Shown one piece after another: positions 5,765-11,264 of a stretch of DNA of 11,748 bases. The translations under genes were made by a program, and so were the position numbers. The notes under the pieces are model-generated. The model was not told the DNA's origin. It saw only the letters and a program-made list of their open reading frames with translations, and did not search any database. The stretch comes from Patescibacteria group bacterium UBA4067 (GTDB lineage Bacteria; Patescibacteriota; Minisyncoccia; Minisyncoccales; Minisyncoccaceae). The stretch's first letter is position 1. Each line of letters begins with the position of its first letter. Where the stretch lies: NCBI GenBank assembly GCA_002382025.1, contig DFZB01000066.1, positions 1 to 11,748 of the forward strand, in the 5' to 3' direction.

Positions 5765-7084
5765 ATGAAAACTAAATCATTCACCTTAATCGAAGTCTTA
5801 GTAGCCCTAGTAATATTAGGCATTCTTTCTACCTTCATCATTATTTCTCTAGGTTCTGTTATTGATTCTTCTAATGACGCTAAAAGGAAAAAGGATTTAG
5901 ACTCTGTTTCTAAAATGCTCATGACCTATGGTGTATTAAATGGTTCTTATCCTACTGGAGATGATGATCTTGAAATAGTTTTATCTAGTTTAGTGCCTGA
6001 TTACACTACTTCATTTCCCAAAGACCCTAGTGGTAATTCTTATCATTATTCTTCTCTTGATGGATCAACATACACCATTACAGCTACTCTATCTACTGGA
6101 CAAACCTTATCATACAACCCAGAAGATGGGTTTAGCCAGGGAGGAGGAAGTGGAGGACCATGGCTTTCTGGATATGGTTACAGAAAGAAAATTACCATTA
6201 GTTCTAGTTCTGAATTAACAGACTATCAATTAAAATTTACTGTTAATCGTTCCACTGGAACTGACTCCGGATTTGTTGTTTACATTGGAACAAATTGTAA
6301 AGATGATTACAGTGATGTCAGATTTACTAATTCCTCTGATGAGCTTCTTAGTTATTGGATAGAATCTTCTGATGCTTCTTCTGCTACAATTTGGGTAGAA
6401 GCTGATTCCTTACCATCAGGAAACACTACAATGTATCTTTACTATGATAATAGTTCTGCTGTTTCTGTTTCTAATGGAACGAATACGTTTATTGTATTCG
6501 ATGATTTTTCAGGGGCATCGTTAAATACGGCGATCTGGAATCGTCACACAAATGGAACCACGACGGCGACACAAAGTGGCGGTAAATTAACACTGACTAC
6601 TGCTGCGGGTAATTCGAACTGGCAATCTATCAGGTCAAAAACCACGGTCTCATATAATACCTCGATGCGTGTAAAAATATCGCAAGGTGCGGCTCAGTAT
6701 CAAGGTTGGGTTGGCGGATCACAGACTTTTGATGGATACGGATATCCAACTACTGCGTATTATGTGATGTGGATTGCGGGTGGTTACTCTACACCGAGCA
6801 GTCTTAATACAAACGTCGGTACGACTACCATTTCAAGTCCCGGAACCACGGAATATACCTATGATATTCACGGCGGACAAAACAATCAGGCGGTAATAAG
6901 AAACGGCTCTTCTTTGGGGACAAGAACCGATGCGCTCACCAATACATCCTACACGGTTCATGTTGGCATGGTTTCTGCCTACAATGCAGGATATTCGTTG
7001 ATTTTGGATTTTCTGTTGGTTAGAAAATACACCGCCACCGAACCCACCATCTCTTCTTGGGGATCAGAAGAATCTAGATTATAA
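5765..7084 (+). CDS. Type IV prepilin-like protein fused to DUF2341 and a C-terminal beta-rich domain
   Basis: A 439-residue secreted or pilus-associated protein. It opens with a class III leader, MKTKS, then FTLIEVLVALVILGILSTF: a prepilin peptidase site with Ser (not Gly) before Phe and the conserved Glu at mature position 5 (residue 10), and a hydrophobic helix at about 6-30. Residues 35-120 are a GspG/pseudopilin-like globular part (KRKKDLDSVSKML, GSYPTGDDD, FPKDPSG). A glycine-rich linker GGGSGG (126-131) leads to DUF2341 (about 137-250): YGYRKKITI, LTDYQLKFTV, DVRFTNSS, LLSYWIES, TIWVEADSLPSG, MYLYYDNSSA, FDDFSG. The remainder (about 250-425) looks like a jelly-roll/lectin-like sandwich ending in LVRKYTATEPTISSWGSEE. 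DUF2341 modules occur in extracellular, often carbohydrate-related proteins, so adhesion is a plausible role. The 3' half differs sharply in base composition (see separate entry). Confidence 0.85.
   Translation: MKTKSFTLIEVLVALVILGILSTFIIISLGSVIDSSNDAKRKKDLDSVSKMLMTYGVLNGSYPTGDDDLEIVLSSLVPDYTTSFPKDPSGNSYHYSSLDGSTYTITATLSTGQTLSYNPEDGFSQGGGSGGPWLSGYGYRKKITISSSSELTDYQLKFTVNRSTGTDSGFVVYIGTNCKDDYSDVRFTNSSDELLSYWIESSDASSATIWVEADSLPSGNTTMYLYYDNSSAVSVSNGTNTFIVFDDFSGASLNTAIWNRHTNGTTTATQSGGKLTLTTAAGNSNWQSIRSKTTVSYNTSMRVKISQGAAQYQGWVGGSQTFDGYGYPTTAYYVMWIAGGYSTPSSLNTNVGTTTISSPGTTEYTYDIHGGQNNQAVIRNGSSLGTRTDALTNTSYTVHVGMVSAYNAGYSLILDFLLVRKYTATEPTISSWGSEESRL
6480..7045 (+). other. High-GC, CpG-rich segment inside the pilin gene (mosaic region)
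   Basis: Hand counts of 60-base lines give 30% GC at 6421-6480, 38% at 6481-6540, 48% at 6541-6600, 52% at 6661-6720, 45% at 6841-6900 and 40% at 6961-7020, against 33% in the pilin head (5821-5880) and 23% in pyrH (7381-7440). Codons ending in G or C and the triplets acg, gcg and tcg become common only here. The change falls close to the DUF2341 / C-terminal domain border (residue about 239). This suggests the C-terminal domain was acquired or replaced by recombination; it could also reflect different selection on a secreted, Thr/Ser/Gly-rich domain. Confidence 0.65.
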
Positions 7085-7085
7085 T
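7057..7085 (+). promoter_or_regulatory. Probable promoter of pyrH
   Basis: -35-like TTGGGG (7057-7062), a 17-base spacer and a perfect -10 TATAAT (7080-7085), which includes the TAA stop of the pilin gene (7082-7084). The predicted start near 7092 gives a leader of only about 8 bases before ATG 7100, with no Shine-Dalgarno. Confidence 0.5.
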
Positions 7086-7099
7086 TAAAATTAAATAAT

Positions 7100-7783
7100 A
7101 TGAAAAAAAGAATTATTCTTAAACTTAGTGGAGAAATCTTTGGAGACGGAAAAGGAAATGGAGTTAATATGGTTTCTTATAATAGAATTGCTAAAAGTAT
7201 TTTAAAGATTCAAAAAGAAAACAAGATTGAATTAGGAATTATTGTTGGTGGAGGAAATATATTTAGAGGAAGAGAAAAAGATAATAATTTTAATAGAGTT
7301 GAAGCAGATAACATGGGAATGATCGCAACAATTATTAATGGTTTAGGCTTACAAGAAGCGTTAGGGAATAAAGGTAAATTAATGACAGCAATAAAAATAG
7401 ATTCAATTGTTGAACAGTTTAATAGAAAAAAAGCAAATGAGTATTTAGAAAAAGGGCACATTGTCATATTTGCTGGGGGAACAGGAAATCCTTTTTTTAC
7501 TACTGATTCAGCGGCAGCATTAAGAGCTTGTGAATTGAATGCGGATTTAATATTAAAAGCAACCAATGTTAATGGAATATATGATAAAAATCCTGATCAA
7601 TACAAGAATGCTAAAATGTATAAAAAAATTTCCTACATTGAAGCAATTGAAAAGAAATTAAAGGTAATGGATTCTACTGCTTTTGCAATGTGCTGGGAGA
7701 ATAAAATACCAATTATTGTTTTCAATATCAAAGATTTAGATAAAGTGCTTAAGGAAAAAGATATTGGGACAACGGTTAGTTAA
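7100..7783 (+). CDS. pyrH: Uridylate kinase (UMP kinase)
   Basis: A 227-residue bacterial-type UMP kinase of the amino-acid kinase fold, phosphorylating UMP to UDP with ATP; usually a cytosolic hexamer. Motifs seen: KLSGE (8-12), IIVGGGNIFRG (47-57), ADNMGMIATIING (69-81), FAGGTGNPFFTTDSAA (124-139), LKATNVNGIYDKNP (152-165) and KVMDSTAFAMC (188-198). Length is close to the usual 235-245 residues, and every conserved block is present. It follows the pilin stop by 15 bases but has its own -10 box, so it need not depend on pilin transcription. In many bacteria pyrH neighbours tsf and frr; neither is here. Confidence 0.95.
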   Translation: MKKRIILKLSGEIFGDGKGNGVNMVSYNRIAKSILKIQKENKIELGIIVGGGNIFRGREKDNNFNRVEADNMGMIATIINGLGLQEALGNKGKLMTAIKIDSIVEQFNRKKANEYLEKGHIVIFAGGTGNPFFTTDSAAALRACELNADLILKATNVNGIYDKNPDQYKNAKMYKKISYIEAIEKKLKVMDSTAFAMCWENKIPIIVFNIKDLDKVLKEKDIGTTVS

Positions 7784-7821
7784 TTCTTTCTTTTTTAATT
7801 AATTTATGCTAATATTGTTTA

Positions 7822-8313
7822 ATGAAGAGGAAAGAAAATAACTTTGCTTTTATAGATAGTCAAAATTTAAATCTAGCTATTTTAGCGTTAAAGTGGAAAG
7901 TAGATTTTAAACGCTTTAGGGTATATTTAAAAGATAAATATAAAGTTAATAAGGCTTTTCTATTTATTGGCTATCTTCCGGGTAATGAAAAATTATATAC
8001 TTACTTGCAAGAAGCAGGATATGTTTTAATATTTAAGCCAACATTGATTTATAAAAAAGAAGACAAGGGATTTATTAAAGGAAACGTTGACGCAGAATTA
8101 GTTTTGCACACATTAATAGAAATATCTAATTATGATAAAGCTGTAATTGTTAGTGGAGATGGTGATTTTTATTGCTTGATAGAATATCTTATCGAGAATA
8201 ATAAATTAAAAAAATTACTTATACCTAATAGGTATAAGTACTCGGCTCTTTTAAGGAAATTTGTTAATAGTATAGATTTTATAGATCAATTAAAGAATAA
8301 GTTTGGAAAATAA
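7822..8313 (+). CDS. NYN-domain (LabA/DUF88-like) ribonuclease
   Basis: A 163-residue single-domain protein of the PIN-like NYN superfamily, whose members are metal-dependent endoribonucleases or RNA-binding proteins. The acidic catalytic set is visible: FAFIDSQNLN with Asp12 and Asn15, KGNVDAELVLH with Asp91, and VIVSGDGDFYCLIEYL with Asp113 and Asp115. The fold order (strand-helix, IGYLP strand, helix, VSGDGDF strand, KLLIPN, final helix) matches LabA-like NYN proteins. There is no Shine-Dalgarno; TAATAT (7810-7815) six bases before the ATG, or TATGCT (7805-7810), could be the -10. A perfect 10-bp inverted repeat lies near its 3' end, and a small RNA unit on the opposite strand ends against its stop codon (8311-8313). 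The RNA target is unknown. Confidence 0.85.
   Translation: MKRKENNFAFIDSQNLNLAILALKWKVDFKRFRVYLKDKYKVNKAFLFIGYLPGNEKLYTYLQEAGYVLIFKPTLIYKKEDKGFIKGNVDAELVLHTLIEISNYDKAVIVSGDGDFYCLIEYLIENNKLKKLLIPNRYKYSALLRKFVNSIDFIDQLKNKFGK
8216..8240. repeat. Perfect 10-bp inverted repeat inside the NYN gene
   Basis: TACTTATACC (8216-8225) and its exact reverse complement GGTATAAGTA (8231-8240), separated by TAATA. It encodes about residues 132-140 (LLIPNRYKY). It would form a stable hairpin in the NYN mRNA about 70 bases before the stop. Confidence 0.8.
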
Positions 8314-8363
8314 AAAAAGGGCATTATCCTTCGGACGAACCTTAGGCGTGTCCCTTTATCGTG
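8312..8363 (-). ncRNA. Candidate ~50-nt structured small RNA ending in an intrinsic terminator
   Basis: Read on the minus strand, the transcript starts near 8362-8365 and ends in U7 opposite 8312-8318. It can fold into one long imperfect hairpin: AAAGGG / CCCUUU at the base, a bulged A, CA/UG, an internal loop (CG / AUAA), CCU/AGG, a symmetric AA/GA internal loop, GG/CC and a UUCGU tip. A perfect sigma-70 promoter lies directly upstream and no ORF lies downstream on this strand, so this is not a mere leader. I do not recognise it as 6S, SRP, tmRNA, RNase P RNA or a riboswitch known to me. Alternative: on the + strand the same hairpin could end the NYN transcript, but its tail there (TTTATCG) is poor. 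The sequence supports an RNA unit; function is unknown. Confidence 0.55.
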
Positions 8364-8370
8364 ATAATTA

Positions 8371-8399
8371 ATTATAGTTTTATTTCTAAAATTTGTCAA
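8371..8399 (-). promoter_or_regulatory. Perfect consensus sigma-70 promoter on the minus strand
   Basis: Reading the minus strand: TTGACA (complement of 8394-8399), a 17-base spacer, TATAAT (complement of 8371-8376). Both hexamers match consensus exactly with optimal spacing, making it the best promoter in the window. It points away from the nuclease gene at 8401, whose ATG lies one base beyond the -35. The + strand promoter for that gene (possible -10 TAAAAT 8387-8392 or TATAGT 8373-8378) must overlap it. Confidence 0.75.
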
Positions 8400-8400
8400 C

Positions 8401-9162
8401 ATGTCTCAATATTACAAAAAATCAAACAATATATTCGATCCTAAATCAGATAAACAATTTAAATTAAGCAGGTCAAAAATAGATTTGTTTATGGAATGTC
8501 CTCAGTGTTTTTATCTTGACAGAAGATTGGGAGTAGGTAGACCCCCTGGTTTTCCTTTTACTTTAAATAGCGCAGTCGATTCTTTATTAAAAAAAGAATT
8601 TGATTTACATAGAAAAGAAGAAACTCCCCATCCCCTAATTAAAGAATTTGGAGTTGATGCAATTCCATATAAAGACGAAAGAATGGATACATGGAGAAAT
8701 ACATTTAAAGGTATTGAATATTTGCATGAGCCAACCAATTTATTAATCACTGGAGCTATTGATGATGTTTGGATTAATCAAGAAGAAGAATTAATCATTG
8801 TTGATTACAAGGCAACCGCTAAAGAAAGCGAAGTTAATTTAGATGCTGAATGGCAAAGAGGATATAAGAGGCAAATGGAAATATATCAATGGTTATTTAG
8901 AAAAAATGGATTTAATGTTTCCAAGGTAGGATATTTTGTTTATTGTAATGGTGATGTGGGTAAACCATATTTTGATAAAAGATTAGAATTTAATATTAAA
9001 GTCATTCCCTATAAAGGAGATGATTCTTGGATTGAGAAAACATTATTAGAAATTAAAGAATGCTTGATGAGTGATAATGTCCCAGAGATGAACTCTGAAT
9101 GTGATTATTGTAATTATAGGAAAAATGCAGTTATGGCAAAAATAAAACATGAAGGAAAGTAA
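8401..9162 (+). CDS. PD-(D/E)XK nuclease of the RecB/Cas4-like type with two Cys pairs
   Basis: A 253-residue nuclease-fold protein. KLSRSKIDLFMECPQC opens the core as in RecB-family, AddB C-terminal and Cas4-like enzymes. The active site is GAIDDVW (Asp121/Asp122) plus IIVDYKA (Asp135, Lys137), followed by QMEIYQWLF (the QxxxY motif, Gln158/Tyr162). Two Cys-x2-Cys pairs, Cys33/36 and Cys234/237, flank the core and could bind a 4Fe-4S cluster or zinc, as in Cas4 and AddB, although the pattern is not the canonical 1+3 cysteine layout. There is no helicase domain and no cas gene or array nearby. It overlaps xseA by 14 bases, so a role in DNA end processing with exonuclease VII is plausible. ATG 8401 has no Shine-Dalgarno. 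Confidence 0.85.
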   Translation: MSQYYKKSNNIFDPKSDKQFKLSRSKIDLFMECPQCFYLDRRLGVGRPPGFPFTLNSAVDSLLKKEFDLHRKEETPHPLIKEFGVDAIPYKDERMDTWRNTFKGIEYLHEPTNLLITGAIDDVWINQEEELIIVDYKATAKESEVNLDAEWQRGYKRQMEIYQWLFRKNGFNVSKVGYFVYCNGDVGKPYFDKRLEFNIKVIPYKGDDSWIEKTLLEIKECLMSDNVPEMNSECDYCNYRKNAVMAKIKHEGK

Positions 9163-10312
9163 GTCATATTTAAGAGAAACACTAGAAAACAATACTTTTT
9201 CTGTATCAGCGTATTTAGATATATTAAATACGCTTCTTTCATCATGTAAAACAAAAGTAGCTGGAGAGGTTTCTGAACTAAAAAGAGCTTCATCTGGTCA
9301 CGTATATTTTACTCTTAAAGACAAAAAAGACGGAAGTGTTTTAAATTGTGTAATTTGGAATTCAGTTTATCGTTTTTGCGGAGTAGAATTAAGGGAAGGA
9401 TTGGAAATAAAAGTATTTGGCCAATCAGATATTTATAAACCAACCGGAAGAATTAATTTTAAATGTTCTACAATTGAATTAATGGGGGAGGGGCAGTTAA
9501 AAAAACAATATGATGAATTGAAACAAAAATTAGAAAAAGAAGGATTATTTGTTGAATCAAGAAAGAAAACAATTCCCGATTTTCCAATTAATGTTGGAGT
9601 AATTACGTCTAAACAAGGAGCAGTAATTAATGATTTTCTTAACAACCTAGAACAGTATGGTTTTAAGATAAAATTAGTAGATTCTAGAGTAGAGGGCATA
9701 GAAGCTTTAAAAGACCTTTTAAGGGCTTTAAAAGTCATGAAAGGGGAAAAGCTTGATTGTTTGGTAATAATGCGTGGAGGAGGCTCTTTAGAGTCTTTTT
9801 TAGCATTTAATAACGAAACATTAATAAGAGAAGTAGCTAAATTATCTATTCCCGTGATAGTAGCAATTGGTCATGATAAAGATGTTCCTTTATTAGCTTT
9901 AATTGCTGATAAAATGGTTTCTACCCCAACTGCTGCTGCTAATCTTTTAAATCAATCTTGGCAAAGACTGGAGTGGGAAATAAGGGAAAAACAAACAACT
10001 ATTTTTTCTTATTTATCCTCTTTTTTTGAAAAAGTTAAGTTTTTTGAGTATAAAATTAAAGAGATCTTACCAAAAATTATTGAAAACAGGATTAATAGTT
10101 TATCAATGATTATTAATAATGCAGAAAATATTATTATTAATAATAATCCAGAAAGAAATTTAGCACTAGGTTATTCAATTGCAAGAAAATCAGGAAAAGT
10201 TATTAAATCAATTAAAAATGTTAAAATTAATGATTTGATTGACTTGCAAATACAAGATGGTATAATTAATACAAAAATAAATGAAACAAGAAAATATAAA
10301 TCAAAATCTTAA
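9149..10312 (+). CDS. xseA: Exodeoxyribonuclease VII large subunit
   Basis: A 387-residue catalytic subunit of exonuclease VII, which degrades single-stranded DNA from both ends to short oligonucleotides. The N-terminal OB-fold shows VAGEVSELKRASSGHVYFTLKD (about 37-58, partly quoted) and GRINFKC. The nuclease domain has IPDFPINVGVITSKQGAVIND, VDSRVEG, VIMRGGGSLESFLAFN (206-221), IPVIVAIGHDKDVPLLALIAD and STPTAAANLL. A coiled-coil part and a short C-terminal domain (LALGYSIARKSGKVI) follow. It is shorter than E. coli XseA (456 residues), mainly in the coiled coil. It overlaps the upstream nuclease by 14 bases and xseB by 32, so translation is probably coupled. No Shine-Dalgarno is visible. 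Confidence 0.94.
   Translation: MKESKSYLRETLENNTFSVSAYLDILNTLLSSCKTKVAGEVSELKRASSGHVYFTLKDKKDGSVLNCVIWNSVYRFCGVELREGLEIKVFGQSDIYKPTGRINFKCSTIELMGEGQLKKQYDELKQKLEKEGLFVESRKKTIPDFPINVGVITSKQGAVINDFLNNLEQYGFKIKLVDSRVEGIEALKDLLRALKVMKGEKLDCLVIMRGGGSLESFLAFNNETLIREVAKLSIPVIVAIGHDKDVPLLALIADKMVSTPTAAANLLNQSWQRLEWEIREKQTTIFSYLSSFFEKVKFFEYKIKEILPKIIENRINSLSMIINNAENIIINNNPERNLALGYSIARKSGKVIKSIKNVKINDLIDLQIQDGIINTKINETRKYKSKS
9208..9234. repeat. Perfect 10-bp inverted repeat early in xseA
   Basis: AGCGTATTTA (9208-9217) and its exact complement TAAATACGCT (9225-9234) with spacer GATATAT, about 60 bases into xseA (codons 20-29). It could form an mRNA hairpin close to the translation start or a protein-binding palindrome. 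Confidence 0.75.
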
Positions 10313-10481
10313 GAAACTTAATCAGATTATTGAGTGGTTTGAAAATCAAGAAGAACTTGATGTTGAGTTAGGATTAGAAAAAGTTCAACAAGGAATGAAT
10401 TTAATAAAAGAACTAAAAAAAAGACTAAAAAAAGTAGAAAACGAATTTGAAGAAATCAAAAAAGATATTGATAATGAATAA
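10281..10481 (+). CDS. xseB: Exodeoxyribonuclease VII small subunit
   Basis: A 66-residue XseB-like protein. The pattern LKKLNQIIEWFENQEELDVE, then LGLEKVQQGMNLIKELKKRL and KKVENEFEEI, matches the small helical-hairpin subunit (usually LNxIVxxLExxELxLExxLxxFExGxxLxKxCxxxLxxAE). Several XseB subunits bind along the XseA coiled coil and are needed for activity and solubility. It overlaps the end of xseA by 32 bases in another frame, typical of coupled subunits, and the next gene's ATG directly follows its TAA. Confidence 0.9.
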   Translation: MKQENINQNLKKLNQIIEWFENQEELDVELGLEKVQQGMNLIKELKKRLKKVENEFEEIKKDIDNE

Positions 10482-11186
10482 ATGGAAAAAATTAAATTAT
10501 ACTGGATAGATAAGGATAGAAATTTTGGAGATATGTTGAATCCCATAGTTTTTAAGGGCTTGGGTATTGAATTTGAAAAAGCAAACGACAAAGATACTGG
10601 AAAATTAATTGCCATAGGAAGTGTTATATATGTTTTAAAAGAGAATGATATTGTTTGGGGTTCAGGAATGTTAGATAATAATTATTTTAAAATACCAAAA
10701 GGGGTAAGATTTTTAGCAGTACGAGGACCTAAAACAAAAGAAAACATTAAAGGTTTTGGGGTTCCTAATGTTTTTGGAGATCCAGCAATATTTATGCCAG
10801 ATATTTATAATCCAAATCCTGAAAAAAAACATAAAATAGGATTTATACCACATTATGTTGATTTAAACGATAAAAGGTTAAAAGGAAAGCATATTATTAA
10901 TGTTAAAAAAGATCCTCTTAAAATAATAGAAGAAATTTGTTCTTGTGAGGTTATAGTTTCAAGCTCTCTTCATGGTATAATTATAGCTGAAGCATATGGA
11001 ATACCAGCTGTTTGGATAAAAATGAGTAATAATTTAATAGGAGGAAGTTTTAAATTTAATGATTATTTTTTAGGCAGTGGACGCAAAGAGCAAAAACCAA
11101 GCCAATTTAATAAATTAAGAATTTTGCCAAAACCTTTTTATGAAAAAGATAAGTTATTAAAATCATTAAAACAGTGGGTAAAATAA
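10482..11186 (+). CDS. Polysaccharide pyruvyl transferase-family protein
   Basis: A 234-residue protein with the PF04230-type pattern: YWIDKDRNFGDMLNPIVF (7-24; family start NFGDxLxP), IAIGSVI, DIVWGSGM (56-63), FLAVRGPKT (77-85), VFGDPAIFMPD (97-107), KIGFIPHYVD, and SSSLHGIIIAEAYGIPAVW (160-178; SSxLHGxxxAxAxGxP). Family members (ExoV, CsaB, WcaK) transfer pyruvyl groups from PEP to cell-surface sugars. At 234 residues it is short compared with many members (300-400) but close to ExoV-like ones. It starts on the base after the xseB stop (TAAATG), so it is co-transcribed with a DNA-repair operon, an odd pairing. The exact sugar acceptor cannot be told. It has no signal peptide, so it is cytosolic. 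Confidence 0.85.
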   Translation: MEKIKLYWIDKDRNFGDMLNPIVFKGLGIEFEKANDKDTGKLIAIGSVIYVLKENDIVWGSGMLDNNYFKIPKGVRFLAVRGPKTKENIKGFGVPNVFGDPAIFMPDIYNPNPEKKHKIGFIPHYVDLNDKRLKGKHIINVKKDPLKIIEEICSCEVIVSSSLHGIIIAEAYGIPAVWIKMSNNLIGGSFKFNDYFLGSGRKEQKPSQFNKLRILPKPFYEKDKLLKSLKQWVK

Positions 11187-11195
11187 TATAATTTG

Positions 11196-11220
11196 TATAA
11201 TTTTAATTTTTAAGTATAAT
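11196..11220 (+). promoter_or_regulatory. Two candidate -10 boxes upstream of the HNH gene
   Basis: Two perfect TATAAT hexamers (11196-11201 and 11215-11220) lie in the 78-base gap before the HNH gene. For the downstream one, TTGTAT (11193-11198) at 16 bases is a weak -35. A start near 11227 would give a leader of about 38 bases with the Shine-Dalgarno GAGGTGAT (11254-11261). In such AT-rich DNA one of the two is probably chance. Confidence 0.45.
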
Positions 11221-11264
11221 ATAATCAGCAACTTTAAATTATTATTTATTATTGAGGTGATAAA

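Noticed and set aside
7210..7566. Minus-strand open frame inside pyrH
   Set aside because: Complement of conserved UMP kinase blocks; composition follows the sense codons.
7780..7802. Possible terminator between pyrH and the NYN gene
   Set aside because: Only a TTAATT/AATTAA stem of six A/T pairs with a ten-base-plus loop and no GC; too weak to call.
8312..8363. SRP RNA, preQ1, guanidine or fluoride riboswitch identity for the small RNA
   Set aside because: None of the conserved motifs I know for these classes is present, and there is no gene downstream on that strand to control.
8401..9162. Cas4 and a CRISPR locus
   Set aside because: The nuclease is Cas4-like in fold only; the cysteine layout differs, and there are no cas genes or spaced direct repeats in the window.
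10119..10149. A/T palindrome ATTATTATTAATAATAAT in xseA
   Set aside because: Low-complexity Ile/Asn codon run (IIINNN); in DNA this AT-rich it is expected by chance.
9433..10615. Minus-strand open frames inside xseA (9433-9738) and across xseB and the next gene (10385-10615)
   Set aside because: Shadows of real + strand genes, with no signals of their own.
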